Shown here piece by piece: positions 45,801-56,973 of a stretch of DNA of 64,000 nucleotides. The notes under the pieces are model-generated. The model did no database searches and was not told the DNA's origin. It was given only the letters and a program-made list of their open reading frames with translations. Source of the stretch: Steinernema hermaphroditum (taxonomy: Eukaryota > Nematoda > Chromadorea > Rhabditida > Steinernematidae); the NCBI GenBank assembly GCA_030435675.1, contig CM059622.1, positions 10,912,001-10,976,000 on the forward strand, written 5' to 3'. The translations under genes were made by a program, and so were the position numbers. How positions within the stretch are numbered: position 1 is the stretch's first letter; every line of letters begins with the position of its first letter.

Positions 45801-48203
45801 CTAATAAACATCTGGTGAATGGTGGACTAAAAATCTAAGGGCGATGACAGGCTTATCCTTCCCACACCTCCGTAATACAATCATATAGTGGAAGGCAGCA
45901 ACGAAGCCGCGCCAGGGGCGAAACCAAAATTCTCAGCCGTGATCGCTGTGATTAATTTCGGCCCGATTGGCGGCGTACAAAAAGCACGTCGAAACCGATC
46001 CCGTAACCGGTTCCCGATCTATCGATTTGGCGACTGTCTAGAAGATATGACTCTAGACAGTCGGACGGTGCTCTTCCGCCGCCGCGGCGAATCGGGTCAA
46101 ATCCCGAGATAATCAAAACTGTGGCATAAGAACGCGGCGCGCGTGACAAATTAAGGATGTCATAAAATAGAGGAGTTCCTCTTCCGCGGCGGCAGATCTA
46201 ACAGTTGCAGAGTGGTGACCTTTGCTGATCGTTGATGTCTATGTCTATATCCAGATAGACAGCGCCGTCTCTGTTTGTACGACCTACTAGGCGGGCTAGG
46301 TTGCTGGCTACAGTCGCCAATAGATTGGCGCCAATTTGGCATTTTCGCTCTGGGAGTTCGGGCTTTGTGGTGGCGCCGTCGATGCTGACAGCCAATCAAT
46401 CAATGGGAATGTTGTGGGTGAGGGGAAGGGCTGCTGAGGGGAAGTAAAAAGGAAAGGGTTGTCGCAAGTGGCCGAACGCCAACCACCAAGAAGGCAGCCA
46501 CAAAAGGGACAAAATGTGGTTCGATACAAAAGCCCTGTAAATGGGAAAGGGAAGTTTCGTGTGACAGGGGGTAGCCAAAAAGGACATGGTTCGGCTGGGA
46601 ATGAAAAGTGGGGTTTTGATAATAGTAACCATATACAGTGTTGATGAGAGAACCGATAGAGAGGGCCGATACATCACAAACCCTTTGCGGTGGTACAAAC
46701 CGGGTGCATTCGTACAAAACGGCCGCCGACAAATCGCCACTTGCAATGGCGGACAGTACCCAAAGCGTTTAATCTAAAATCGATGCTACTGCCCCGCCAC
46801 GCTGAGCCCGTGATGGGCCGTTATCATCCGAATGTCCATCGCTGTCCACGTACACAAACAAAAATATTTGCGCTGTTTTAGGGAGGGAGAGCCAACAAGA
46901 TAGATAATAGGCGAATCGTGATTCGACGATCGCCGTGGCAATCTCCGCTGCAGGGAACAATGTAATCCGAAGTATTATAATAATGATCATTATGAGACGA
47001 GCGGCGGCGATTCGCGCGGGAAAGGTGGATTGCAGCGGCCAAGGGTGCATGCAGCGGAAAGGGAGACCGAAAATATCGATCGTTTTTTGGTAGGGAGGTG
47101 GGCAAACAAAGGAAATAATCAGCCATGGCTACCTCTGTTTTTGGAAGAGACAGGTGGGGCAGTCGGGAGGCGGCGTCTCCAAAAAGAGGATGGCGCCCCT
47201 TTCAGACCATAATATGGTAGAAAATGAATCTGTCGATCGGAAAATCGTGCGTATTTAAGGCGATTAGATGAGAACAAATCGGGAGGCGCGCAGCGGAGAT
47301 GGAATCAGAGGCGAACGGAGTGGAGGGAAAGTGGAGAGGCAACAAGTGGACGACCTTGGCCGAACGCCAGCGGAGTGAGTGCAGCGAAAAATGCGTGGAG
47401 CGTTTTTTGGAACATCGAGATAAGGAGACGGTTTCGAGGAAAAACAACGGATCAAAGAGGGGCGATTGGTCCGAATGTTTTGGAAGGGACGCGATTAGAC
47501 GGTGATTTCGGAGAGATTAAGTGCCGAGATGTGTAACAACAACTTTGCAAAATGTTAAATCTTTCCAGAGAGCTTCTGCTTGGGTCTTTGATGTTGGACC
47601 AAACAGTAATGACAGAAAAGGTAGATGAGATACGCTGTGATCGTGTCCTGAATGTAAAATTGGTTTGAATCTAAATTCAAGAAGCGACTAACCATATAGT
47701 GGATCAAAATCTGGCTTTCTCAAACCCTTTCATTGGGCAATGCTTATAGGAGTGATAGAAGAATATATCGATGAGGTTTTGAATTGAATGAATCGAACTA
47801 AAACAACTGTCTTTGGAGCAGTTGACGGATCTAGAGATTAAAAGCCATGGGTACTTTGAATTACCAATGACTTTATTCTTAAAGCCCTCTTCCTCCTTGT
47901 CAAACTACATAAGGTCTGAACAAACGGAAAGGAATTCAGAAAAGGAATTCAAAAGATAGATAACAGCTAAGAAGGAAGGATTCCATTGCTTCTTCCGAGG
48001 CTTCTCACCTTTCACCATAAAATCCAAGCACCTGTGACACGACACGAATTGCACATTTCGCTCCGTCAATTGCTTAAATCCTTCACAAATGAATCATTGT
48101 TTAACGGCAAACACATTCCATATAAACTGCCGCCATCGGCGGGCGTTTTCCGGGACATCGGCTAGCATTTATTTGATCATTTATTTACAGAAACGGAGCA
48201 CAA
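42862..48203. other. 5.3-kb gene-poor region
   Basis: No protein gene could be supported on either strand. 42900-43150 and 43600-44050 are CpG- and GC-rich and may hold the EXC-4 promoter. 44100-45880 is AT-rich. 45880-47520 is GC- and purine-rich and contains several perfect palindromes (for example ATAATGATCATTAT near 46977-46990) and the hairpin listed separately. Frames here are Arg/Ser-rich shadows without splicing. It could hold long-range regulatory sequence or a non-coding RNA; neither is shown. Confidence 0.5.
46031..46063. repeat. perfect 12-bp inverted repeat (hairpin)
   Basis: CGACTGTCTAGA at 46031-46042 and its exact complement TCTAGACAGTCG at 46052-46063 are separated by nine bases. 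No U-tract follows, so it is not a simple terminator. Function unknown. Confidence 0.7.
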
Positions 48204-48659
48204 TCACTGATTACGAAGGAGGAAAGCCGACTTGAGGGAGACGAACTCGTAGGCGGAAGTCATGAGACGAGGATCTCGCCGCGCCATGATGGCGTCGATA
48301 GCATCGTTGATCTCGCTTGCGTGTTTCTAGATGGATCTCTTAAATTGTGATCAACTCGAGGAGGACCTCACCATTTCTCCGATGTGCTTCTTTGAGATAT
48401 TATAGGGACTGAACTTAACTCGGCGTTTAAGGATAGCGGTCATGATCGACTCGACGAGATCGATTTCGTTTTCCGAACTCATGACAATGTCCGCCCTGGA
48501 AATGTCGACAAAGTTGCTGTATTTCTCCTGGAAGGTCAAGTATTTCTGCTGAACGAGTCGGGCCGTGAGGCTCGGAATTCCGATGCGAGAAACGGAGTAG
48601 CCCGCCTTCACTAGAGTGTCGGCAGACATCTCCAGAAGGGAGAGAGGATTTTGGGTCAT
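48204..48659 (-). CDS. unknown nematode protein, paralogue 1
   Basis: Two exons, 48659-48372 and 48326-48204, give 136 residues. It is predicted helical and soluble, with no signal peptide. It shares with the gene at 50081-50617 the pattern SL.E......GY.V..IGI..I..R.......F...Y..FVDI......D.VESI, and the intron at the same place. The partner is the only relative in the window. No named domain was recognised. It may be an adaptor-like helical protein, but no function is claimed. ATG chosen as the first in frame. Confidence 0.65.
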
Positions 48660-50080
48660 TTTCGCAACTCTGGAATTATAGGCAATCGATAGAGAGAAGG
48701 AACGGTGACCTCAGCGCGTGGAGAGGACGTCACATGCAGTAAGTGAAAGCATGGAAGAGGCAAATGAGGGGGCAAAGACAGTGCTGCAGATCTGTATCGT
48801 TGCGCAATGACTTTACCTCACAAGGCTTACTGGGAACGAGAGTTAATGACGTAAGCCACGTAACGTCTCCCTTTCCCTCATCCTCCATAATTGAGTGATA
48901 GAAGATTAGGTCACGAATCACGCTTTTTTTCCTGAATGGGAATCATTCTCTCAATTCTAGGGCTGCAATTTCTCCATAATTACTCTGAAAACAAGCCATT
49001 CAAAACACAGGTTCGCCTCCTTAAAAGTTCAGTCGATTCAGTTCAGTGAGTGAGTCCATCTAATAATCAGCAAAGTTTCAAGATGCAAGACTCATTCATC
49101 GAATCAACTCTGCAGCTTGATGCTCTGCAAGAAGGGGCGAAAAATTGAGGTCCGTAAGTGGTGGCAAAGCACGGAAAGGCCTTTGCACATCGCGAAAATA
49201 TTTGTTTGTCGCCGTTACCTAGGCAACCAGAGCTAAGCCTCATATGTGGTTGGGAATTTGGAATAGACCGTTATTGAAGATGGATATCGCTAATCCTTAG
49301 TCGATAGAGATGGTCTTCATCGGAAAATAAAACATCGCTGCTTATGGAAATTTTTTTATTCAAATTCCCGGTTTCTTTTTTCCCTTTTCTTTGCTTGTCA
49401 CTTTGATTTGATTTTTGTATCCTCGCATTTTGACCTCGACGGAAACCGAAGAGAAGCACGTGCCGTAAATGTTTTAAAACGTAAAACGTAAATTGTTTTT
49501 TACCACCTGGAAACTTTGTCTGAATATCATAAAATTCAGACACAGTATGGCTATAAATAAAAAGTTTTAACGCAGTGTCGTAGAGCAGAGATAGCTCTTT
49601 CAAAAGATATGCCACAATCCGCGGCACAATAAAAAAATACTGAAAAAGCGTAGATAAAGAAAACGGCAAGAACTTTCTAACTTTCTTGCAAGAATTTTTT
49701 TCATGTAATTCTATTCTCTTCATCTTGTACATTCCTTCCAATCCAATAGATTCGATCTCCGTCGTATTTTTTATTTAATCTCAATCCCCATATTCTTTTT
49801 TTCCATGTCCTTTTGGGTATTTTCCATTCTCTTTCAACTGTGAGAGCCCAGGGGGTAGGCACACGTCGAGAAGTGGTCTTCAATTGTGGATGCAACAGAG
49901 CTAACTGCATTGCACATAGATCTCATACAGTCCTTTCAATCGCTTCTTAAAGGGGTAGGCACGAGTCAAGAAGCGAGATATTGTTAAACAAATAGTGCTA
50001 TCAAAAGCATGAATAATATTCATGTATCTACTCATATTTACAAGGAAAATCTGTATGTACAAACACTATATACATATACT
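48660..50080. other. AT-rich spacer between two paralogues
   Basis: A 156-codon AT-rich minus frame at 49271-49741 has low-complexity Lys/Phe/Ile content and no splice or domain support. Two direct repeats, ggggtaggcac...tc-agaag, at about 49853 and 49953, are 100 bp apart. No gene accepted. Confidence 0.45.
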
Positions 50081-50617
50081 CTATGCTTCACTGCTGAGCA
50101 GTGCAGGTTTCCTTTTATGGGAGAGCAGCATCGCTGTCTTCACTCTCTTGACGCACCACTGGAAGACATTCCCCGCCTTCCTCTGCACCAGAGGAGTGCT
50201 TCTTGGATCGTCCAGAACGGTGGCCGCCGCAACAAAGCAGTGCATCACATGATAGGCGTCGTCCTAGAGCGAGTCGAACCTTATGTGGATACTGAACTGG
50301 ATCTTTCCTACCTGACTTCCGATTCGGTGGTTTAGGATGTTTCCCTTTTTGGGAAGTGCTCGTTCTCCGGCGTTCAGAATCGACTCGACTATATCGACAC
50401 TTCGATCTTTGAATACAGCATAGCGAAACGGAATATCCACGAAGATACCGTATGTGTCCAAAAACTTCAAGTAGCTCGCAACTCGATCTGCCCTTCGAGT
50501 TATCTCTCGGATCCCAATATTTCGAACGGTATATCCACTTAGTTCGAATTTTAGGACGGCGATCTCAAAAAGAGAAGGCGGTTGACGGAGGAGCTGAGAA
50601 GGGGTCCTGGCAGTCAT
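50081..50617 (-). CDS. unknown nematode protein, paralogue 2
   Basis: Two exons, 50617-50312 and 50263-50081, give 162 residues. It aligns with the gene at 48204-48659 over the first ~100 residues (SLFEIAVLKFELSGYTVRNI, FVDIPFR, VDIVESIL). The C-terminal half (YHVMHCFVAAATVLDD... then VQRKAGNVFQWCVKRV) is longer than in paralogue 1. The shared intron position and order show a local duplication on the same strand. No known family. Predicted all-helical. Confidence 0.65.
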
Positions 50618-51663
50618 ATGTTCGCACCACAGACAAACAGACAGAGACTACACACAGACAATCGATAGATGTGACGGCCGACTGACCTCCAAGTGGACAC
50701 TGACCACCCGTACTGCTCGTGGTCATTGGTCGTCGCGCCGGCGGCTGTTATCGCGAAGCGGAGCGTTAGAAGATCCGCTGTGGGGGTGGGTGAAGATAAG
50801 AGCGATCGATTTGCGCAGAAGTAAACCTGCGCGGCCGCTGATGTTTCTCGCTTGGATGGACATTGTACAAGGCACTTGCCCTCCTTTATATGTTTCCTCG
50901 GTGCATCGAAATGATATAACGATGATTTGAGCAAGAAAAGACAAACAAAAAAAATTTTGCAGCTATCTCAAATCCCTACATGTGGAACATCCTTAAGTTC
51001 ATGGAACATCATGCAGAGCACATCAGAAGGAAGTTCAGAGCATCTAAATGTGAGGCCGGTCGGAAAACGAACGAAGAGGGTTAACTTTCTGAGTCGATGT
51101 TTAGAATGTCCAGAAAATTCGTGCATTTTTTGGTATACCATCTATAATGTTGAACAGTCCGATAAGTACAGATAACATAAACTCAAAGCGAAACTCTTAC
51201 CAACATGGCACAAAATAAATTTTCTATAAAACCAAAAACCAGGATGTAAATAATGCATCAACAGATGAGATCGCTCGGGCAGCTACCAAGTCTTCTTTCA
51301 ATACGACTACAAAGTGGTTCCTTGACTGCCACCGTCAGTAAGTTCAATGAACGCCTAAACCGTTATTTTCAGATAAGGACTTCGCGTGACCATAATACAA
51401 TGCTGCTGATGAATGTTATGCGAAGTCTCCCACCACTCATCTTCACCAAGAACGACGTAAGCGAAAAGGCCGATTCGTAGTATTTCGGAACGTCAGATGG
51501 CACTGCTTCGCCAGTTCACAGTCTTGCGATTACTACTTGAATTTCAGTTACTTGAAAATTGCTTGTTCACACAAAGTATCTTCCTAGTCACCATCAAGCG
51601 GAGACGTCCGTTGTCCTGTTGTGGGCTGTAGAGAAGTTTCGAGATTGTGAAAGGGTACATGAG
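50618..51663. other. intergenic, no accepted gene
   Basis: The left part is a GC-moderate upstream region of paralogue 2, with repeated cagacagac words. A 75-codon plus frame at 51253-51480 has no support. The remainder is AT-rich. Confidence 0.45.
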
Positions 51664-52625
51664 TCACCTTCTAGGATGAGTTGAGCAGCTGAGGAACTTG
51701 GCGATTCCACTGAAAAGCCGCTTTCGAAGGTCAATTGCACAGCTGAGACGAATACCTGGAGACTTAGCAACTTTCCGGGGAACCAGAGCCAACATGTAGT
51801 CACTGTAGTTGTTGAATGGTTTCGCACTGACCAGTCCATCGAAGCTATACTTCAAGATACGATCCATCCTATCTCCGATGAGCTTCGTCGGAATATCTGG
51901 GCATATTCTTGTGATAGTTTTGCTGTTGAGAGTAAAACCGTATCGTTTAGAGCAGAAGGAGGATAGCGCCGAAAACTTCATAGGACCATTCGTTTTGATT
52001 TGTTCAAGCAGGTCGTTCTGAAATCCAAAATCTATCTCTGCAAGTAGAAGGTGAGTACCTTGATTGAGTGGGGGGTTTTTCGTGTAATTGACTGTATGGA
52101 AATCTGACTATTCTTGCCCTTTTTGACCACTGCGATGCCAGAAAGGGCTTCTTCCAGTGCCTTTGCTACATTCGGTCCCTGTACTTCAAAGATGCGCTTT
52201 AGCAGGTCCAAAGATAAGGACTGGCCACATGTTTTGAGGCAGTGTGTGGACAAACTGTTGTAGGTGATGTGTCCTTCTTGTCGAATTTTGGAGATTAGAA
52301 CTTCTTTGATGTTTATCTTCTTCTCCGATTCCTTGCCCTTGGAAATAATGGCTATGTCATCGTTTGATTTAGCAGAGCTCACCTCTTTCTTGCTAATGCT
52401 GATCAAAAGGTAATTTCCCTGTTTTTCCACGCTAAACGCATCACATTTCTTGAAACAGTCATGGATTTTGGTGGCTTTCGTTCCAAACACTAAATTGACA
52501 TTGGCAAGGGAGTAGGTGTTTGCATAGTTCTTCTGCCAATAGGCCATGAGATCGGAAAGTTTAATTCTTCCCTTTTGCTCTATAAAGGCCAGTATAGCTT
52601 CTCTGGTGGGAAGTGAGGTCTGCAT
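51664..52625 (-). CDS. protein with three winged-helix (LOTUS-like) repeats
   Basis: Two exons, 52625-52059 and 52017-51664, give 306 residues. Three ~75-90 residue units follow one another: I, AILAFIEQKGRIKLSDLMAY...AYWQKNYA...DAFSVE; II, VLISKIRQEGHITYNSLSTH...LKRIFEV...ALEEALSGI; III, LLEQIKTNGPMKFSALSSFC...ITRIC...YMLAL. Each runs helix-helix-helix and then a short two-strand wing, as in OST-HTH/LOTUS or other winged-helix domains. LOTUS proteins bind RNA or the helicase Vasa/GLH in germ granules, but similarity here is structural in style only and the assignment is a hypothesis. TTCTTTCAG directly precedes the ATG, so it may be the leader site or an internal acceptor. Confidence 0.6.
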
Positions 52626-53002
52626 CTGAAAGAAGACATCGAGCAGGTGGAATAGAACACATCTCAGTGAAAAATCTCAGTGGCTATAGCTATTTTTTAA
52701 GCGTTGAAGTGAAACTGCAGAAGGAGAAAGCACATCGAGCGAACTTGGCTACGTTGAACAGGTTCCCCTTCAGCACAAGCTAGTGCGATCGAAAAGTTAT
52801 TGAAGCGGTCTTTTTGTATCTGAAAACGAACCCTCTTCAACGGGCCTTTGACTGTCAGTTGTTCGAGTGTACTGGTTCTCTAGTTTGGAAGGGGCTTACT
52901 AGGTCAGCAATTCAATTTGGCGTTTTGTGTATAAAGTTCTGAAAGGGACTTGCCCCTCCTTTAGGTCATTTTCACCACCAGGTCAGATCTGCTGCTGATG
53001 AT
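52626..53002. other. spacer in the winged-helix cluster
   Basis: It contains TTTCAG sequences on the minus strand (for example near 52942-52937) that might be splice acceptors of a longer transcript, but no open coding segment joins the neighbours convincingly. Confidence 0.4.
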
Positions 53003-53365
53003 CTATATTCCAGTTATAAAAATTGTTACCACTTTTATTTCGTCCTCAACGTCGTCGATTTCCTTTACTGTTAAGAAACAGTCACCGTTTGGAAGATCCT
53101 CGACATTGAAGGCGTCGATACTTTCAAAGAACGTCTTGATATTTTCAGTTTTCGATTTCTTCACTAGCCTTGTGATCTTGTTCTTATGGGCGTACTTCTT
53201 CTGCCAATATGCACATAGCGCAGCACCACTCATTCCAGCATGGTTCCTGATTAGAGCACGAAGCTTCTTTTTTGTGGGAAGTTTGATTGTCTCTCCTGAC
53301 CGACTGGACTCGTTCTCTAGCCTCTTCTTGAACTTCAACTTCCACACCTGAAAGCAGAGTTTCAT
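53003..53365 (-). CDS. single type-I winged-helix unit (gene or exon)
   Basis: 120 residues. After a basic start (KLKFKKRLEN) comes a unit closely like unit I of the gene at 51664-52625: LRALIRNHAG...AALCAYWQKKYA...DAFNVE...GDCFLTV. CTTTCAG at 53347-53341 could be an internal acceptor, making this an exon; alternatively ATG at 53365 starts a one-exon gene. GTAACA after KV near 53048 could be a donor. The reading ends at TAG. Whether it belongs with a neighbouring gene is unresolved. Confidence 0.5.
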   Translation of the reverse strand: MKLCFQVWKLKFKKRLENESSRSGETIKLPTKKKLRALIRNHAGMSGAALCAYWQKKYAHKNKITRLVKKSKTENIKTFFESIDAFNVEDLPNGDCFLTVKEIDDVEDEIKVVTIFITGI

Positions 53366-53597
53366 GCAGTTATAAAATAGGTGTGCATATTCAATCTGAT
53401 CAAACTTAACATCAAACTGATAACGTGGCTAGGACTCAAAGTATTGGGTTGGTGCACTCAAAAAATGCCAATAAAGCAAATATGATATAATTCCGCAATG
53501 TTTACTCCCAGGGTGAAACTACATTTAACTACAGTGAACTCTCACCCCACATTAAGATCTACCCCTTGTCCTTTTCATTATAGCTTATTTTGGAGGC

Positions 53598-54387
53598 CTA
53601 TTCTGTCCTTAAGCCGGCACGTTGAGATTGCGAACGAGGGATCCGTCTATGCACATAAAAATGGTGGAAACCTTGACTGAACTCCTTGCGTTTTCTGTCA
53701 GCAAATAATCGCAAAAGCAATCGGCCATTTTCACTGCACAAACCCAGTATATGGCGAGCAACTATTAGTTCGAATTTAGAGTTCGGCATTTGTGTATAAA
53801 ATAAAACCTTTTTTGGGTCAGGCGGCGGGCGTTGAGTCGTAGGTAGTTGTCGCTTGGCGTTTCTTGGCTTTCGGACACCTGCTGTCTGACGTTTGTTACG
53901 CCAATGTGCCGTTGTCCTATGGAGACGGATCGTATATTTTCCTGGTGCCGTTTTCTCGATGGTGGCTATAGCAGCAAGAGCTTTCTCAAGCGCTTTCGTC
54001 ATCGTCGCTTCTTTGACTCCAAAAACTTCCTTTACGAAGTCTTTGCTCAAGGGACGACCTAACGTCTGGACACAGAATAATGACAGATCACTGCATGTGA
54101 TTTGTTTCTCCTTTTGGATCTTTTCAATCAGAGCTTCCTTTAGGGCTGTCGTAGGCACATTTGTCTTCGAGTTTACAAGTTTATTTTTCGCATCGTTCGT
54201 CTTCCGGTCAGGCTTAAATTCAAGGTATGACGTTTGGAAACAATTGACTCACCTTCTTCACTTCTTCGGTTCGCTTTGAATTTAGCAAGCAATCACGGTA
54301 GGTTGGAGTATTGCCTGTTTTTCTAAACCGACGGGGCTTCTTCTCATCCTTTAGCTTTTGCATCTCACGGTGTGTCAAATGGCTCAT
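53598..54387 (-). CDS. protein with a type-II winged-helix unit
   Basis: Two exons, 54387-54253 and 54212-53598, give 249 residues. The basic N-terminus (MSHLTHREMQKLKDEKKPRR) is followed by a unit very close to unit II of the gene at 51664-52625: ALIEKIQKEKQITCSDLSLF...LSKDFVKEVFGV...ALEKALAAI...GKYTIRL. A long Arg/Pro/Gln-rich tail without a clear domain follows and might include unrecognised introns. Probably nucleic-acid binding by charge, unproven. It is the upstream member of the minus-strand cluster. Confidence 0.6.
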
Positions 54388-56053
54388 TTTTCTGGCCGCG
54401 ACCGAGTAGTAAATGTCACACGTTAGGACACAGTCTTGCCAGATCTTCAGTTACTCGTATCTTCAGATTTGCACCGATTATGATCTGTAACAGCGCCCTT
54501 TTGTCCGCAAAATGATCAGCACCACGCATTCCATTAGTGAAATACATAACCGTTCGAAAAACGGTCGAAGTTCTGACTTTCTGACACTTTCATGTTAGCT
54601 CAAAATCACCTAGCTTACAAGCGAAATAACTTTCTCAATCTTACGTGCCTCGTGGCCGTTCGGTGCGCAAAATGTTCAGGATACAACGACGCACAACTTC
54701 AACATATGAATTTTGATATCATGCATTATTCGCAGAGAAATCAGCAATTTACTACTGAAATCGTCGTTTTTCGCAAAAAACGACCTGTCGTAAGTGCGAA
54801 ATAACTGTTCGTAAATAGCGTATTTTTTGCTCAGTCGGTACGTTCAGCGTACTCTAACGCACAAATTCAACATATGAATTTCGGTCTAATGCACTGAGTG
54901 TCGAGAAAAGTTAAAAAAGAGGTCGAAAAATGACCGAAAAAAGTCAAATTTTTGGGATTTTTGATATTTTGGTATCAATCGATAGCTTTCGACTTCATTA
55001 GTGATTTGCCGTCGGAATTAGTGCGAACGGACTGATCTGCATGGAATGACAGGCCAAAAACTACCCAGAAAGCGACCAGGTCCCGCCACGAAGCGGCGGA
55101 CGCTTTCGTGAACTAATTTCCCTTATGCTGACACGCCGTGATCTGAAAGAATATGTGGAGCAGCTGGCAAATATCAGTTGTATGTAAGAACTGTGCTTAA
55201 GGGAGTGTTAGGAGAGTGATAAGAGACTATTGACTCGAATAAGGGGCACACATAATCGTCGATGAATCAGAATGTGACTAGCGAAAGAGGCCGTTCAAAC
55301 AACGCTTGGAAAAGAACGCTTGTTGAACTGAACCGTAAATTCGATCATCACTTGAAGTGAAACATTGCTTTGAAGGTTTAATAAAACGGAATCTTGCAGA
55401 AATGTCTCAGATCATGTCCTATCGCCGAACCTAGTAGGATTTTCATGCTTTAAAGCTCACCGAAAGTTTTTAGTTGGAGCTCAGTGCTGGCTGCCTCGAT
55501 GGAAGAATTGCCGGCTGTTTGTGTCGGCAACTGCTTCACCGCGGGTCCGCACGAGTGATAGATGCTCTTGTTCTCAATTGTAAAAAACCAAAAAAAAAGC
55601 ACATCGTGTCGGAAAGGGTCCGAACTGTCAGTTTTCACCTTCTTTAATTTTCTCTTTACGCCACGTTTCTACTTAGCACTTGGTCCGAAAGCCTGTGCAA
55701 ATCTTTTTTCAATTTTTGACACTTTGACAAATCCAAAGACTGTTTTTCTGTGAAAATATGCGCCTTAAGGCGACATACGTAATTCTTTTCTTGCGTTTCT
55801 ACTCACGAATTTGAAATCATCGAGCAAACATGCCCCAAAATGATTCACTGTTTGTGCCAATTCAATCCTGAAGCTTCAGAAAATAAAGTCCATTTGAGTT
55901 TTCTTTTCAAACGTTGTAGAAACTGTTCAATGTACACTGTAAATATCTTTTTCAAATGGCGCTTATTGCACCCAGGTGCTGAGGCAGGGTTTTCTCTTCC
56001 TTTTATTCAGCACTATGTACTTCTTCTCGCTCCTTCTCCTTTCTCCACTATAT
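54388..56053. other. intergenic, no gene seen
   Basis: About 1.7 kb of AT-rich sequence. Two imperfect direct repeats (caacgacgcacaacttcaac with atatgaatttt near 54683-54716, and ctaacgcacaaattcaacat with atgaatttc near 54852-54881) are 165 bp apart. Several short frames lack support. Confidence 0.5.
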
Positions 56054-56436
56054 TATAAGCATCTCCAGAGAGACACAGTTCCAAAATTTATCTCGCCACT
56101 TCCAATGAAAGAGCGGATCTAATGTTTACCTCAAACTTGGGTAATTAAACCGACGACTCTCTGGCGCTGTGGGTCTTGTGTCTCCGGCGACTATCGCGTC
56201 GCAGTGGCGCGAGTCGTGGCCGTCCATCCCTTCCCACATCCCAGCGCCAGTGTGTGATGCGATCGCCAGCCACGACTCGCGCCGCAGCAGAGAAACGGTC
56301 GTCTGCGAGGGAAGACCCACAGCGCCAGAGAGTCGTCGGTTTAATTACCCAAGTTTGAGGTAAACATTAGATCCGCTCTTTCAAATGGAAGTGGCGAGAT
56401 AAATTTTGGAACTGCGTCTCTCTGGAGATGCTTATA
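56054..56436. mobile_element. MITE with ~130-bp terminal inverted repeats
   Basis: A 383-bp full-length member of the family at 15615-15991: TATAAGCATC...GATGCTTATA ends, the same inner blocks on both sides, and a GC-rich centre rich in cgactcgcgcc-type words. No coding capacity. The TA at each outer edge may be the target duplication. Confidence 0.85.
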
Positions 56437-56668
56437 TTGAGGAGAGGTGGATTCTTATCGATTCATCCCGTCGAAGCGGACATATTAGTTGCTTTTGTAG
56501 AAAACATGGCTGGGAATGGATATTTGCAGCATGTGCATAAGAAATGACTCGGTCGACACTCGAAGCAACGCTATTTGGACTATTCTGTATTCAGCAATTC
56601 TTCTATGTTTCCTCATAAGGTTTTCCTCTCCGCCAATGGTGTAGATGATGTAAGACCTTTTTTTTCAT

Positions 56669-56740
56669 TCCTCGGTAGTATAGTGGTGAGTATCCGCGCC
56701 TGTCACGTGCGAGACCCGGGTTCGATTCCCGGCCGGGGAG
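56669..56740 (+). tRNA. tRNA-Asp (GUC)
   Basis: A 72-nt cloverleaf without intron. The acceptor pairs TCCTCGG with CCGGGGA, with discriminator G. The D-arm contains TAGTATAGTGGT (A box). The anticodon loop CTGTCAC gives GTC (Asp). The T-arm contains GGTTCGATTCC (B box). A T-run 5 nt downstream (ataattttt) can stop RNA polymerase III. It lies about 230 bp from the MITE. Confidence 0.96.
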
Positions 56741-56973
56741 ATAATTTTTGATTTTTCAAATGTTTCGTCGTTTGTATTTCCCATAGAGAACACCTGAAGT
56801 CTTAACACTGAAATGCGTTACATTTTCATTCAATACAGATCTATTCATGTTTCTGGCGAATGGCAATCGATCGGCTAACTTGATCGCCTGAACGTTCGAT
56901 ATTTAATGATCATGGCCATCGCAGTTCTCAAGTGTTGCCGGTTGATGCCTCTGATCTCAGAAAGACATGAATC

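Noticed and set aside
8307..46063. Recurring GTCTAGAC/TCTAGAC words (8307, 19495, 42656, 42730, 46036 and others) as a regulatory motif
   Set aside because: For a 7-mer on both strands about eight hits are expected by chance in 64 kb, and the sites have no fixed distance to genes.
49271..49741. 156-codon minus frame
   Set aside because: AT-driven Lys/Phe/Ile composition and low complexity; nothing links it to a family.
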